Shown here: piece by piece, positions 7,664 through 18,242 of the stretch | Numbering within the stretch: the first letter of the stretch is position 1 | Layout: every line of letters starts with the position of its first letter | From: JBBSNV01 sp964458605 | GTDB taxonomy: Bacteria; Pseudomonadota; Alphaproteobacteria; Reyranellales; JAQSWP01 | DNA: 64,000 bases | Direction of reading: 5' to 3' | Assembly: GCA_964458605.1 (NCBI GenBank) | Contig: CAYWLS010000017.1 | Coordinates: 1-64,000, forward strand | Notes under the pieces: model-generated | What the model was told of the DNA's origin: nothing | Seen by the model: the letters and a program-made list of their open reading frames with translations, nothing else | Databases searched by the model: none | Program-made: the position numbers and the translations under genes

Positions 7664-10600
7664 GCCAGGAGCCACATTCCCTGCTGTATCCCAATGGGTT
7701 TCGATCCACGCTCCCGCGAAGGGAGCGACGCACCTTCTCCGCGTAGTCGTGTTCCTCGCCCCAGTTTCGATCCACGCTCCCGCGAAGGGAGCGACTCCGA
7801 TATCGCTGCCAAATCGACCTCAAGTGCAAGTTTCGATCCACGCTCCCGCGAAGGGAGCGACGGCCATCGAGGGCCGCTTGCAGGTCGTTCAGGTCGTTTC
7901 GATCCACGCTCCCGCGAAGGGAGCGACCGCGATGGCGCGGCAGGGCTTGCTCATATCGGCAGTTTCGATCCACGCTCCCGCGAAGGGAGCGACCGGACGG
8001 CGGCTTGCGTCACAGCCGGGTCGATGAAGTTTCGATCCACGCTCCCGCGAAGGGAGCGACCATTGCAGACATTGCAGTCTCCTTTGATGTCATGAGTTTC
8101 GATCCACGCTCCCGCGAAGGGAGCGACCGCCGCAGCTCGAAGCGATCGGCGCGCGGGTGGTGTTTCGATCCACGCTCCCGCGAAGGGAGCGACCGCATCC
8201 TGCCGTCCTCGGCGATGGGCGCGACCGTTTCGATCCACGCTCCCGCGAAGGGAGCGACCCGCTTTCGCAAGGTGCTGCTCGAGGTCGCGCGCAAGTTTCG
8301 ATCCACGCTCCCGCGAAGGGAGCGACCGCAGCCGGGCTTCTTCAAGCTGCGCCTGGTCAAGTTTCGATCCACGCTCCCGCGAAGGGAGCGACGGTCGTCG
8401 GGCTGCAGCCTGACCTGGGCGATGTGGTTTCGATCCACGCTCCCGCGAAGGGAGCGACTATTCCACCAGCCGAGCCGAGGCCCCCGAAGGAGCGTTTCGA
8501 TCCACGCTCCCGCGAAGGGAGCGACACCGATCGCACTGGCACAGCGGGTGGGCGCGCAGGTTTCGATCCACGCTCCCGCGAAGGGAGCGACATGATCTCC
8601 TGGCGCTGGCTGCCGTCGTGGTTGGCGTTTCGATCCACGCTCCCGCGAAGGGAGCGACGTCCCGGCAGAGCTGCAGCGAGTTGTTGATGGCCAGGTTTCG
8701 ATCCACGCTCCCGCGAAGGGAGCGACTCGATCGAGCCGCGCGTACAGGCCCTGCAGGCCGTTTCGATCCACGCTCCCGCGAAGGGAGCGACCCAGATAGG
8801 TACCGACCGGCTTGGCGCCCGGCGGTTTCGATCCACGCTCCCGCGAAGGGAGCGACCGTAGCGGTCCGCCTTGATGGCGTATTTGCCCAGTTTCGATCCA
8901 CGCTCCCGCGAAGGGAGCGACGGATTGGCACGCCTGCGGTCGATCGTAGCGCGCCGTTTCGATCCACGCTCCCGCGAAGGGAGCGACTGCGTCCTGCTCG
9001 CCGGCCGCCTCGTTCGTATCCGTTTCGATCCACGCTCCCGCGAAGGGAGCGACCGGCAAGATCGTGGCCAAGATGGGCGCCAGCGAGTTTCGATCCACGC
9101 TCCCGCGAAGGGAGCGACAGCAGGCCTGGCGGCAGGCCGTATTTCTGTTCGGTGTTTCGATCCACGCTCCCGCGAAGGGAGCGACGCCGCCGCTTCATTC
9201 ATTGGCGCCAATAGCGGGCGGTTTCGATCCACGCTCCCGCGAAGGGAGCGACTCGCCCTGCCCCGTGCCGGTACCGGGGTTGCCCTGTTTCGATCCACGC
9301 TCCCGCGAAGGGAGCGACTCCGCTGGAACTAGCGTGGGATCCAACCGCGCGGTTTCGATCCACGCTCCCGCGAAGGGAGCGACAGCGCTGGAAGTTGCCG
9401 GGGCCGACGTTGTAGCAGTTTCGATCCACGCTCCCGCGAAGGGAGCGACCGGCGGCGGTGGCGACCTTGCCGACCGCGCCCTTGTTTCGATCCACGCTCC
9501 CGCGAAGGGAGCGACGGTGGTTCTGCGGCCGATTCGGCTCAACACCGCAGTTTCGATCCACGCTCCCGCGAAGGGAGCGACCGCGTTGTAGGTCTTGCCG
9601 CTGCCGGTCGTGCCGACGTTTCGATCCACGCTCCCGCGAAGGGAGCGACGAGAAGAAGGATTTAGACATTTTATAGGTTTAGTAGTTTCGATCCACGCTC
9701 CCGCGAAGGGAGCGACTATCACGGTGTCCTGCTCGACACCGGATCACATCGTTTCGATCCACGCTCCCGCGAAGGGAGCGACGTCGCCAAAGCGCGCCAC
9801 GTCCAATCCCCAAACGGTTTCGATCCACGCTCCCGCGAAGGGAGCGACTGGGCATGGCCGATCGGCAGCAGGCCGGCATTCTGGTTTCGATCCACGCTCC
9901 CGCGAAGGGAGCGACCGCGCGGCAGGGATCGATAAGGAATTGATACAGAGTTTCGATCCACGCTCCCGCGAAGGGAGCGACCAAAGCCTTCTGCGAAGGC
10001 TCTCGCTAAACAGGCAGTTTCGATCCACGCTCCCGCGAAGGGAGCGACAGCGCCGTGCAAGTGACATATCCAATTTGCGCGGGTTTCGATCCACGCTCCC
10101 GCGAAGGGAGCGACTCATGGGCGTTCCGCCGGTCTTGCCGATGACAGGGGTTTCGATCCACGCTCCCGCGAAGGGAGCGACCGAAATCGAGGGGGCTGCG
10201 AAAGCCCTTCGCGATGTTTCGATCCACGCTCCCGCGAAGGGAGCGACCTTAGCAATATATGTGCCAAGCCGCTGTCATAAGGTTTCGATCCACGCTCCCG
10301 CGAAGGGAGCGACTTTTGCATTCTCCCATAAGTGATTGACCAGCAAGCGGTTTCGATCCACGCTCCCGCGAAGGGAGCGACGGGCACGGTCGGCCAATCG
10401 ATGATCACCGGGCAGTTTCGATCCACGCTCCCGCGAAGGGAGCGACATCGTCGAATGGAAGCCATTCGCCCCATTGCTTGTTTCGATCCACGCTCCCGCG
10501 AAGGGAGCGACGTGCTCCGCCGCTGCCTTCCCGGCCATGCTAGTGCAGGTTTCGATCCACGCTCCCGCGAAGGGAGCGACAGTTGGCCGGACTGATATGT

Positions 10601-13600
10601 GGCAGGGATGCAATGTTTCGATCCACGCTCCCGCGAAGGGAGCGACGGCTTATTGCCTCGCGATAGAGATAACATAGGAGTTTCGATCCACGCTCCCGCG
10701 AAGGGAGCGACGGGCGCGGGCGTGCAGCTGACGAACACCAAGTGGTTTCGATCCACGCTCCCGCGAAGGGAGCGACCGTGCCGCCAGCATCGCCCCCAAC
10801 CTCCGAACTGTTTCGATCCACGCTCCCGCGAAGGGAGCGACTCGCCATCGACAACCGCCGGGCCTATGAGTGCGAGTTTCGATCCACGCTCCCGCGAAGG
10901 GAGCGACGCACCAGCGCCAGCCGCGCCAGGCACTCGCGCATGTTTCGATCCACGCTCCCGCGAAGGGAGCGACCAGGAAAGAAAAGACACAGGACGTGTA
11001 TATCTTATGTTTCGATCCACGCTCCCGCGAAGGGAGCGACGCCGCCGATGGATATCTATTCCGAAGGCCTGACGCGTTTCGATCCACGCTCCCGCGAAGG
11101 GAGCGACAGCATGCCCAGTTCGAGGATGGCTCGGTCAGCGTCGTTTCGATCCACGCTCCCGCGAAGGGAGCGACTGGCGCTGGCCAAGCAGTTCGGCGAC
11201 CACGGGCTGTTTCGATCCACGCTCCCGCGAAGGGAGCGACAGGTGGCGCGGCGCGTGGTGATCAGCTTCCAACAGTTTCGATCCACGCTCCCGCGAAGGG
11301 AGCGACTGTGGATGGACACCAGCGCCGACCCTAAATTGCTGTTTCGATCCACGCTCCCGCGAAGGGAGCGACCTGGCGGCGAGGCGGTAGATGCCTCACC
11401 GTATGGAGTTTCGATCCACGCTCCCGCGAAGGGAGCGACCGGGCGGGTGCGGCGGTCAGTTCTGGGTGCCGATGTTTCGATCCACGCTCCCGCGAAGGGA
11501 GCGACGGCGCACGCGGGCGCGCGCCGCAGGGGTCAGGCCGTTTCGATCCACGCTCCCGCGAAGGGAGCGACGCGTGGATCGCGTTGCTGTGGGAGAGGAG
11601 GGTCATGGTTTCGATCCACGCTCCCGCGAAGGGAGCGACTGACGGTTGCTCCTTTGGATCAGGCGTAGGCAGAGTTTCGATCCACGCTCCCGCGAAGGGA
11701 GCGACGCGCGACACCATCCGCCCATTCTTCACGTCAACGGTTTCGATCCACGCTCCCGCGAAGGGAGCGACCGACGTCACCCATGGGGATTAGCACCCGG
11801 TCGATGTTTCGATCCACGCTCCCGCGAAGGGAGCGACATCCGCGCCTATCGATCCGCCGCCGGCCTTTCGGTGTTTCGATCCACGCTCCCGCGAAGGGAG
11901 CGACCAGGGGTAGGGGGAGTCAAATCTTCCCAACCCTGTTTCGATCCACGCTCCCGCGAAGGGAGCGACCATCGGCGGCAGCGGCTCAATGCTTGGGGCC
12001 GGCGTTTCGATCCACGCTCCCGCGAAGGGAGCGACTGCTTATCGCGGCCTGCGGAGTTTTGCGGCTGCCATGGTTTCGATCCACGCTCCCGCGAAGGGAG
12101 CGACATAATCGAGGCCACATCGCCACTACCTTCGACATGGTTTCGATCCACGCTCCCGCGAAGGGAGCGACGATGTTCGACGCCGACGGCAAGCTGCTGC
12201 ATCCGTTTCGATCCACGCTCCCGCGAAGGGAGCGACTTCAGCAGCGGTACCAGCAGCGGCGTCAGCAGTGGTTTCGATCCACGCTCCCGCGAAGGGAGCG
12301 ACGCGCGGCATGTGCGTAATTGGCAGGCGTTCCGCGACGTTTCGATCCACGCTCCCGCGAAGGGAGCGACGGGCAGCCCATGCCCCCAAAGGGGACCGGT
12401 TGAGGTTTCGATCCACGCTCCCGCGAAGGGAGCGACTTCCCGAGGCCAGGCAGGGCCGTAAGGCCTTGTGGGTTTCGATCCACGCTCCCGCGAAGGGAGC
12501 GACATGAAGCCACCCGTCTGGTACTGGAAATCCGTGGTTTCGATCCACGCTCCCGCGAAGGGAGCGACGGTACCGGCACCGAACAAATCGACCTCAACGA
12601 GGTTTCGATCCACGCTCCCGCGAAGGGAGCGACGATGGGAACCTGGTTCATAGGGTCTCCTATTTGTTGTTTCGATCCACGCTCCCGCGAAGGGAGCGAC
12701 CTGAGGTTCTTACCGAGATTGCGACCGACCGCGACAAGTTTCGATCCACGCTCCCGCGAAGGGAGCGACCCCCTCGGGGGTGTAGTTGCGCTTCTTCTTG
12801 CTGGTTTCGATCCACGCTCCCGCGAAGGGAGCGACTTGGCCGATTTGATTTCCGCGGCGCTCGACGAAGTTTCGATCCACGCTCCCGCGAAGGGAGCGAC
12901 GCGCCTGGGATTACATCCGCCCGATCCTTGCCGAGTTTCGATCCACGCTCCCGCGAAGGGAGCGACCCGCCAACGTGGGGTCGTATTATGGCGCCCTCCT
13001 GTTTCGATCCACGCTCCCGCGAAGGGAGCGACGGTTGCGGCCGGAACGCAACTGCAACTTGCGCAGATGTTTCGATCCACGCTCCCGCGAAGGGAGCGAC
13101 TTTGGATAATCAGGGTGGTAGGGCTGGGACAAGCCGTTTCGATCCACGCTCCCGCGAAGGGAGCGACGCAAAAGCGACAGTCACAATCAGGATAGTGAAT
13201 AGTTTCGATCCACGCTCCCGCGAAGGGAGCGACCGTTGCCAGTAACCATAATATCAATCGAGTTGATGTTTCGATCCACGCTCCCGCGAAGGGAGCGACC
13301 GCAACCTACGGCCCCTCGCTCAACCTTGACCGGTTTCGATCCACGCTCCCGCGAAGGGAGCGACATTTAGGGATGCGAGCAATGCTATCGTCTAATTTGT
13401 TTCGATCCACGCTCCCGCGAAGGGAGCGACCACGACGCATCGGACGTTTTTATAAATCTGTTGGTTTCGATCCACGCTCCCGCGAAGGGAGCGACCGCGT
13501 AGCGGGTGCCGTCGCGCTCTTCCCGGATGTTTCGATCCACGCTCCCGCGAAGGGAGCGACGGCCCACTCGTTTGTTGATCCTCTCCATGCCCCCGTTTCG

Positions 13601-14752
13601 ATCCACGCTCCCGCGAAGGGAGCGACGCGTTGGGCACGGCCACCGCCGGCCGGACGGGCGAGTTTCGATCCACGCTCCCGCGAAGGGAGCGACCGGGCGG
13701 CGCTGGCCGATCTGAGTGTAGCACAGTGTTTCGATCCACGCTCCCGCGAAGGGAGCGACTGAGCGACGGCGGCGCGCTCGACAGGGTGATGATGTTTCGA
13801 TCCACGCTCCCGCGAAGGGAGCGACTGGCCGCCCGCACGCGCAAGATCAGGCATGACGAGTTTCGATCCACGCTCCCGCGAAGGGAGCGACTGCTGCTGA
13901 TAGGTGGTCGAGGAAAGCGGCACGTTGTTTCGATCCACGCTCCCGCGAAGGGAGCGACCCAGGGCCAGAACATCACTGACGCCGCTGTCGAGGTTTCGAT
14001 CCACGCTCCCGCGAAGGGAGCGACACAGCATGTAGTCCCCGACGATTCCAAGTTGGCCGTTTCGATCCACGCTCCCGCGAAGGGAGCGACACCGCGACGA
14101 TATCGGCGCGCGCGAGTCATGGGAGGTTTCGATCCACGCTCCCGCGAAGGGAGCGACAGACCCTTGGCCTGGAGACCGGGGATGATCCTGACGTTTCGAT
14201 CCACGCTCCCGCGAAGGGAGCGACGGAACGGGAGCCGCTATCGGCTGGGTTGCGATGGTTTCGATCCACGCTCCCGCGAAGGGAGCGACGAGCGTCACGG
14301 GAGATCGCCGCCGCGCCCCGGACGGGTTTCGATCCACGCTCCCGCGAAGGGAGCGACGCTTCGATCAAGAAAAGCAGGCAGGTCGGTTGACGGTTTCGAT
14401 CCACGCTCCCGCGAAGGGAGCGACGTCCCGGTGCGAGGAATCCATGCCGAAGATCTTGTTTCGATCCACGCTCCCGCGAAGGGAGCGACGTCGCCAGCGA
14501 GACCTTGGGCGCGCAGCAAATCAAGTTTCGATCCACGCTCCCGCGAAGGGAGCGACGCCCAAGGCTTTAACGAGCGGCCGGACCACCTCGTTTCGATCCA
14601 CGCTCCCGCGAAGGGAGCGACGACAACCCAGAGGCACTGCAGGGCTTCCATGAGGTTTCGATCCACGCTCCCGCGAAGGGAGCGACCCCACAAATCAGGG
14701 GCAGCGAACTCGTGCGTCCAGTTTCGATCCACGCTCCCGCGAAGGGAGCGAC
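7632..14752 (-). CRISPR. Type I-C CRISPR array, 107 full repeats plus one degenerate repeat
   Basis: I counted 107 copies of a 32-nt repeat between 7698 and 14752, all identical by eye, separated by 106 spacers of 33-37 nt (mode 34). One more 34-nt spacer at 7664-7697 leads to the degenerate terminal repeat. In transcribed (minus) orientation the repeat is GT, then a 7-bp hairpin CGCTCCC / GGGAGCG with loop TTCGC, then a tail TGGATCGAAAC. That layout and the GAAAC end are typical of type I-C, and the adjacent cas genes agree. Cas5c should cut at the base of the hairpin, leaving the tail as the crRNA 5' handle. The leader lies at the right, so the newest spacers are near 14720 and the oldest near 7700. 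I noticed no duplicated spacers, but targets cannot be identified without a search. One spacer (12237-12270) is itself repetitive (AGCAGCGG-type units). Confidence 0.98.
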
Positions 14753-14935
14753 TCCTCGATGGCAAATATAAGAAACCCCGAAATAAAGTACCTTAGAAAT
14801 GCGAATATGATTGTGACACGACATTTGTAGACCGCCCACAAATGCCGAGAGCATTTTTCCGCACAAATGTCAGGGTGTTATTGGATGTGCGAGCCCAGCG
14901 TAAAAAGATAGCACGCTTAATGTTCGCAGCTTACG
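14753..14935 (-). promoter_or_regulatory. CRISPR leader between cas2 and the first repeat
   Basis: This 183-nt AT-rich gap separates the cas2 stop from the leader-proximal repeat, and it must contain the array promoter and spacer-integration signals. Read on the minus strand, it holds two near-identical direct repeats, GACATTTGTGCGG (14859-14871) and GCATTTGTGGGCGG (14832-14845). An inverted copy of the first motif, ACAAATGTC, lies at 14820-14828 (minus strand). A second AT-rich block lies next to the repeat (about 14760-14815). The function of the repeated motif is not known to me; leader motifs in other systems bind IHF or guide Cas1-Cas2. Confidence 0.75.
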
Positions 14936-15226
14936 TCATACAATCAGTGGGCCATTCAAATCTTTCGACGGCTTGGCGCCCACATGTTCGACTCGACGGG
15001 TCCAATTTGCGCCCAGATAATAGTATCGCAAACTATCATGTTCCGGACGAATGATCCGCTCCAGCCGCGCCCTCAATTTGGCCCACTGGGCAGGGTCGAC
15101 TTCGATCTCAAATACCGAATACTGAACACGCTGGCCGAAATCACCACAGGCCCGAGCGACCTGGCGCAATCGCCTTTTGCCACCTTCTTCCAACGTATTC
15201 ACATCGTAAGTGACCAGGACAAGCAT
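14936..15226 (-). CDS. cas2: CRISPR-associated endonuclease Cas2
   Basis: A 96-residue Cas2, the dimeric core around which Cas1 assembles to insert new spacers. The N-terminus MLVLVTYDVNTLEEGGKRRL is the characteristic first strand with the conserved Asp8, followed by the ferredoxin-like fold. RYYYLGANWTRRVEHVG is typical of the type I-C branch. A longer frame exists upstream, but this ATG follows the cas1 stop by a single base and gives the normal family length. It is the last gene of the operon; the array leader begins directly after its stop. Confidence 0.97.
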   Translation of the reverse strand: MLVLVTYDVNTLEEGGKRRLRQVARACGDFGQRVQYSVFEIEVDPAQWAKLRARLERIIRPEHDSLRYYYLGANWTRRVEHVGAKPSKDLNGPLIV

Positions 15227-15227
15227 A

Positions 15228-16262
15228 TCAGCTCCAGAACCAGGGTGGATAGGCGTCCAGATCGCCGCGCAGATGACGGGCCAGCATTTGTGCCTGCAAA
15301 TAGGGCACCAGACCAAAGGCCGCCTTCTCCTGCAGGAACGGATGCAGACGCTCCTCCTTCTTTCTCTCCTGCCAGGCGGTCAGAACGGTACGGCGGGCAT
15401 CATCGGTCAGGAGAATTGCGCCACCATCGATACGCCGAAAGTCGCCAGCGCGCAGTTGGCGTCGATTCACGAGCGAAAGTGCCAGGCGGTCAGCAAGCGG
15501 TGCGCGCAGTTCCTCCATCAAATCGAGGCCGAGGCTTGGTCGGCCGGGACGGTCGCGATGCAGGAAGCCTACAGCGGGGTCGAGACCCACCGCTTCGCAG
15601 GCCGAGCGACAGTCATGGGTCAAAAGCGCATAGAGGAAAGACAGAAGCGCATTCATCGGATCAAGCGGCGGGCGACGAGAGCGGCCAGACCATCGCAGTT
15701 CTACGTCCGGTGAACGGATCAGGTGGTCGAACGCGGCAAAGTACAGGGTGGCAGCCTCCCCCTCCGATCCCCGAATCTGATCGATAGTCTCGTCCTTCAA
15801 TTGCACACGGCGCAAGATTGCCGCCATGCGATCAGTCACGGCCTCCAGATTGTCGCGCGCCCCCGAATCCATGTCGGAACCATAGTCCCGCAGGCTGCGC
15901 CGAATTACGGCGCGCTGATTCGCAACCTTGCCGATCACGATCGATCGAACGATGTCTTCTGCCTGGTCGGCAACGCGATATTGCGCCCGACGCAAGAGCA
16001 CATTGCCGGTGACCGGGCCTTCGATTCGTGCCTGAAAGCGGCCAACACGATTCAGCAACGTAATCGTGATTCCGCGCTCGGCGCAGGTTCCGATCAAGGC
16101 AGGCGAAATCAGGATCGGGCCAAACGCCACGATAGACGCGAGCATATGCAGCGGTGCGCGCGCCTTCTCGATGCCCTCGACTTCCGCCACCAGGTTCTCG
16201 CCATCCTTTTTCAGCGCTGCTCCCTCGGTGGTGACATAGATCGTATTGAGAAGCTTCTTCAC
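15228..16262 (-). CDS. cas1: CRISPR-associated integrase Cas1 (type I-C)
   Basis: A 344-residue Cas1, the metal-dependent integrase of spacer acquisition. The GTG start at 16262 yields VKKLLNTIYVTTEGAALKKDGE, the standard I-C N-terminus, and overlaps the cas4 stop by 4 nt (GTGA). The track can be extended upstream, but that region is cas4. Catalytic residues are visible as Glu167 (RGSEGEAA), His235 (GFLHRDRPGR) and Asp247 (SLGLDLMEELR). The N-terminal beta domain ends around residue 85 and the helical domain follows. All motifs are intact, so acquisition is likely still possible, in keeping with the long uniform array. Confidence 0.97.
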   Translation of the reverse strand: MKKLLNTIYVTTEGAALKKDGENLVAEVEGIEKARAPLHMLASIVAFGPILISPALIGTCAERGITITLLNRVGRFQARIEGPVTGNVLLRRAQYRVADQAEDIVRSIVIGKVANQRAVIRRSLRDYGSDMDSGARDNLEAVTDRMAAILRRVQLKDETIDQIRGSEGEAATLYFAAFDHLIRSPDVELRWSGRSRRPPLDPMNALLSFLYALLTHDCRSACEAVGLDPAVGFLHRDRPGRPSLGLDLMEELRAPLADRLALSLVNRRQLRAGDFRRIDGGAILLTDDARRTVLTAWQERKKEERLHPFLQEKAAFGLVPYLQAQMLARHLRGDLDAYPPWFWS

Positions 16263-16897
16263 TCCGCCTCCAATACCTTGGACAACATCCGGTCTCGCCA
16301 TTGCCGGACGGGCCGTGAAACGGCCTCCGGTCGGCACAATTCGATTAGGGAACACGAGCGGCAACGGCTTTTGTGCGGTGTGGGTGAGGGCGTTCGTCCG
16401 CTCACAAAGACGTTTGCCAGTTCGGCGACGGTGGTTTCGGTCAGGGCGCGCAGATCCGTGTCGAAAGGCACGATGACACGGCGTTTCGTCTGGGCATAAA
16501 ATAATGCGCCTTCCGGAACAGGCTTTCCTGTCATTTCTTCCAGGCACAGGCCTTGGGCGCAAAGCTGAACTTCATCGGCGCGATGCAGTTTTGGCTTGCC
16601 GCGTTTATATTCGACCGGAAATGGCTGCTCGCCATCTCCTATAGGATGAAACTCCACCAGATCGGCCGTTCCGGTCAAATTCAGTCGCTGGGATGCGAGC
16701 GGCAGCGCCAGAACGCGGCGCACGCCGCGCGCTTTTCGATGGCCGCCCTTGTCGGACACCGCATGCAGGACATCGCCCTCAGCCGTGAATCTGTTCTCGG
16801 CCCAAAGCCGCTCCAGATGGATGAGCGCAGCCTGTCGCAGGCAATAGACGGCGTGTTGCAATGCCGAGATCGGAATAGGTTCCATCTCGGCGTGCAC
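16259..16897 (-). CDS. cas4: CRISPR-associated exonuclease Cas4
   Basis: A 212-residue Cas4 of the PD-(D/E)XK nuclease family, which trims prespacers and selects those with a correct PAM before Cas1-Cas2 integration. Nuclease residues are visible as His45 (GDVLH), Asp79 (GTADLVEF), and Glu96 and Lys98 (VEYKRG). Four cysteines, Cys19 near the N-terminus and Cys179, Cys182 and Cys188 in CRSCSLIELC, would hold the iron-sulfur cluster. The frame opens at GTG 16897, two bases past the cas7 stop; an ATG four codons in (16885) is an equally possible start. It overlaps cas1 by 4 nt. Confidence 0.96.
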   Translation of the reverse strand: MHAEMEPIPISALQHAVYCLRQAALIHLERLWAENRFTAEGDVLHAVSDKGGHRKARGVRRVLALPLASQRLNLTGTADLVEFHPIGDGEQPFPVEYKRGKPKLHRADEVQLCAQGLCLEEMTGKPVPEGALFYAQTKRRVIVPFDTDLRALTETTVAELANVFVSGRTPSPTPHKSRCRSCSLIELCRPEAVSRPVRQWRDRMLSKVLEAE

Positions 16898-16899
16898 GA

Positions 16900-17853
16900 C
16901 TAGAGGATATCCAGAACCTCAATTCCTTCAGGCAGATTGTCTTTATCAACCCGGACGATGTAATCCGAGAATTTTCGCGCAGGCGGGTGATTGTCGATGC
17001 CCCGGTCGTCCGGCTCCCGGAATTCGCCATTGATGCTTCTGCCGATCTGCACACGCTCGAACAGCGCATGTGCCGGCGCATTGCCCAGCACATTCGCGTG
17101 CCTGAAGACAATCAGTTTGCGTGTCGCCATCTGGCCGCGCGCCGCGGAACGGTCGTGCTCGAACATGCTCTTCAGCGCCTCGAACAGCAGGTCGAGATCG
17201 GCTTCGGAAAATCCGGTGCGCTCGGCGAATTTGGCAGAGATGAAACCATGCGCAACATATAGTCCATAAGGCACGATATGCTTGCGCCCCATGGTGCGGT
17301 TGTCAGTGCGTTCGTCGGCATCGCTGCCTTCGGCGGTCTTCTTCTTCTCGGCTTCATTGGTGGCAGCCATGCGGGTCACGGTGATCTCCACCGGAAGGAT
17401 AGGCTCCACCGAACTGGCAAAGGTCATCTGCACGGGCCCCTTGACCTGTCCGCAGTTGATGCCCGTGGACATGACCGCACCGAATGTGCGGACGTCGAAA
17501 AAGTTGGCGCACATCCAGTCGCGAAGTTCTTTTGCCTCGGCGTCGTTCTTTGGGTTCAGCTTGGCATCCTTGGTTGCTTTCGCGTCATCGGGGCGCAGCG
17601 CAATATAAGCTTCCCGGTGTTTCTCGTTCAGGATGGCGCCTTCCTGAACGTAGATATGGTGACCCGATTGGCCCGCCCGCGCCAATTCGACATAGTTGCG
17701 GATCTTGCGCTTCAGGCTGACATCGCTGACCAGCCCATGATTGGTCTCCGGATCCATACGGGGAAGGTTGCCCGCATCCGGATCGCCGTTGGGATTGCCG
17801 TTCGCGACATCGAAGATCAGCACGAAATCATGGCGGTGAGAAAGCGTAGTCAT
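16900..17853 (-). CDS. cas7: Cascade backbone subunit Cas7c (Csd2)
   Basis: A 317-residue RAMP protein that polymerises along the crRNA to form the backbone of the type I-C Cascade. The N-terminus (HDFVLIFDVANGNPNGDPDAGNLPR) is the signature of the Csd2/Csh2 family. The later MGRKHIVPYGLYVAHGFISAKFAERTGF region is also family-typical. The start ATG overlaps the cas8c stop (ATGA), so translation is coupled to cas8c and to the internal cas11c. The length is normal for the subtype and nothing suggests damage. Confidence 0.97.
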   Translation of the reverse strand: MTTLSHRHDFVLIFDVANGNPNGDPDAGNLPRMDPETNHGLVSDVSLKRKIRNYVELARAGQSGHHIYVQEGAILNEKHREAYIALRPDDAKATKDAKLNPKNDAEAKELRDWMCANFFDVRTFGAVMSTGINCGQVKGPVQMTFASSVEPILPVEITVTRMAATNEAEKKKTAEGSDADERTDNRTMGRKHIVPYGLYVAHGFISAKFAERTGFSEADLDLLFEALKSMFEHDRSAARGQMATRKLIVFRHANVLGNAPAHALFERVQIGRSINGEFREPDDRGIDNHPPARKFSDYIVRVDKDNLPEGIEVLDIL

Positions 17854-18242
17854 GCGGCGGTCTCCTTGTCTTCGCGCTTGCGGAAGAAATCGCTGCGCTG
17901 ATGGTAATAGCCGATGCCGAACAGCGCCTGCTCAGCGGCGGAAAGCCAGTCCGGGATAGGATCAGCCCCCGGTTCCATAAGGTCCGTGATCGAGGTCAGC
18001 AGTTTTTCGAGATTCACCGCACGTCCTGGGCTTTGCTTTTTCAGCTTGGCAAAATGGTTTTGCGCGCCGGCGTCGATGAGATGGAACACTTTCTGCGGCG
18101 TGGCTGAAGCAGAACCATAGAATTTGTCCTTGATGGTCGCATTGACGTTGTTGCCGAGCGCGGCGCGCTGGACTTCTTCATAGACGGCAAAGAGCCGCCC
18201 AAGGACATAACCCTTGTCCTTGAATTCGGGATCGAGTGCCAC
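17850..18242 (-). CDS. cas11c: Cas11c small subunit translated from inside cas8c
   Basis: A GTG codon at 18242-18240, in frame with cas8c, is preceded at 5 nt by AAGGAGG (minus strand, 18254-18248), a near-perfect ribosome-binding site where cas8c itself needs none. Translation from it gives 130 residues covering VALDPEFKDKGYVLGRLFAV to the cas8c end, a size and position matching Cas11c. It is established for type I-C and some other type I systems that the small subunit is made independently from within the large-subunit gene, and several copies join each Cascade. The sequence evidence here is the strong site and the matching domain; expression itself is inferred. Confidence 0.8.
   Translation of the reverse strand: MALDPEFKDKGYVLGRLFAVYEEVQRAALGNNVNATIKDKFYGSASATPQKVFHLIDAGAQNHFAKLKKQSPGRAVNLEKLLTSITDLMEPGADPIPDWLSAAEQALFGIGYYHQRSDFFRKREDKETAA

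Noticed and set aside
7197..8027. A 276-residue frame starting in rhs sequence and running through several CRISPR repeats (VSIHAPAKGAT units)
   Set aside because: The right half is an accidental read-through of the array. Repeat plus 34-nt spacer is 66 nt, a multiple of three, so one frame can stay open. It has no proper start and ends randomly in a spacer.
7632..14752. Many long frames on both strands inside the array with repeated peptides such as FRSTLPRRER, FDPRSREGSD and SLPSRERGSK
   Set aside because: All are translations of the CRISPR repeat in its six frames joined by random spacer sequence. No real repeat protein is encoded.
16263..16562. N-terminal 100-residue extension of Cas1
   Set aside because: The extension is the cas4 gene read in another frame. 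The GTG at 16262 gives the standard Cas1 start and length.
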